Assembly: GCF_000220395.1 (NCBI RefSeq) | Contig: NW_004087604.1 | Coordinates: forward strand, 1 to 41,809 | Reading direction: 5' to 3' | Length of the DNA stretch: 41,809 nt | Origin: Ichthyophthirius multifiliis | Lineage: Eukaryota; Ciliophora; Oligohymenophorea; Hymenostomatida | Part shown: one piece after another, positions 41,267-41,809 of the stretch | Layout of the letters: the number at the start of each line of letters is the position of its first letter | How positions within the stretch are numbered: position 1 is the stretch's first letter | Notes under the pieces: model-generated | Told to the model about the DNA's origin: nothing | Seen by the model: only the letters and a program-made list of their open reading frames with translations | The model's database searches: none | Made by a program: the position numbers and the translations under genes

Positions 41267-41526
41267 GCGTATGTGAATATATAGAATTTTAACTTTATAT
41301 ATATATATATATATTTTTATTTAAAAATAAATATTATTATTAGATATATTTTATAAAAAAAAAATGTAAAAACTAATTTAAATTTTTTTAAATAAAAATA
41401 TTAATAATATATGATATCTTATTTATTTTATAATAATTTAATAAAATATATATCTTTTTAATTCATTTTTAATAAAATAAATATACATTTTATTTTAAAT
41501 TATAGGTAGTTTCTTTTATATTTAAA
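39387..41526. other. Gene-free AT-rich DNA
   Basis: The longest gene-free stretch, about 2.1 kb, between the convergent 3' ends of the antizyme-like gene and the Lys/Ala-rich protein gene. It holds A/T runs and TA tracts (about 40365-40385, 41240-41262). No TGA-free protein-like frame or structured RNA was seen. Confidence 0.55.
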
Positions 41527-41721
41527 TCATTTTTTTCCTTTATCTTATTTAGAATCTTTTTTATCAGTAGATTTAGCTTCAGCTTATTTATTTGGCTTTT
41601 CAGCTTTGTCAGCTTTAGATTTTGCTGCTTTTTTAATGTCTTTAGGAGATTTATCACCGAATTTAAATAACAAAAATTAGTTAAATTATTTAGTTTTAAG
41701 TTATTTAAAAATATTAATCAT
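41527..41721 (-). CDS. Small Lys/Ala-rich basic protein
   Basis: A single frame from ATG 41721 to TGA 41529 encodes 64 residues: a short hydrophobic, Gln-containing start (MINIFKQLKTKQFNQFLLF) followed by a strongly basic tail with repeated K-A and K-S-P type steps (DKSPKDIKKAAKSKADKAEK, AEAKSTDKKDSKQDKGKK). The tail resembles linker-histone or other chromatin-type tails and nucleolar proteins, but composition alone cannot assign it. Its GC content is clearly above the flanks, so the tail is very probably coding. The N-terminal 20 codons are less certain: they may be an intron or 5' UTR read in frame, in which case the real gene extends past the right edge of the window. Confidence 0.6.
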
Positions 41722-41809
41722 TTTTTTTTTTTTGGAATATTTAATAGATTATAAAAATAAAATATTTTCTTTTAATAAATTTTTTAATAAATAAAAATAT
41801 TTTTATATA

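Overview
The window looks like nuclear DNA of a ciliate, most likely a hymenostome with an extremely AT-rich genome such as Ichthyophthirius (the species is inference). TAA and TAG occur inside conserved protein motifs where glutamine is expected, for example in calcineurin and the protein kinases, and every gene that can be followed ends at TGA. A standard-code ORF search therefore shreds almost every gene here. Introns are mostly 37-180 nt, GT..AG and AT-rich, and the longer ones often carry (TA)n tracts. The composition, the unflipped run of Ns and the systematic loss of one base in A/T homopolymers suggest a draft shotgun assembly.

Layout, left to right: IscU (+, 1264-1809); an NDR/LATS-type AGC kinase (-, 2983-5289); a heptad-repeat coiled-coil protein (+, 5547-6675); an EF-hand protein (+, 8410-9105); an Ap4A phosphorylase (-, 9206-10392); a ULK/Atg1-like kinase (-, 10875-12473); a cytochrome P450 (+, 13347-14878); a two-TM small protein, perhaps a complex I subunit (+, 15226-15818); tRNA-Val(AAC) (-, 17347-17419); a 499-residue coiled-coil protein (-, 17882-19380); a TBC-domain protein lacking both catalytic fingers (-, 19475-21029); a poly-Q protein (+, 22682-24517); calcineurin A (+, 24987-27036); an unknown gene split by an assembly gap (-, 27258-30445); a very large helical-repeat protein (-, 31202-37456); an antizyme-like protein (+, 38545-39386); and a 64-residue Lys/Ala-rich protein (-, 41527-41721).

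The genes are independent single-gene units separated by gene-free AT-rich DNA of about 0.1 to 2.1 kb; no operon or shared pathway is evident. Several belong to signalling: Ca2+ (calcineurin A, EF-hand protein), kinases (NDR, ULK-like) and Rab-type regulation (TBC). Exon models were accepted only when splice phases summed to whole codons. In seven genes this required one extra base in an A/T homopolymer, always in the direction of an undercall, at about eleven sites. I regard these as sequencing errors rather than gene decay.

No virus-like element, transposon, CRISPR array or telomere repeat was recognised. The best candidate for something unusual is the antizyme-like gene at 38545-39386, because antizymes elsewhere depend on +1 ribosomal frameshifting while this one can be joined by splicing alone.
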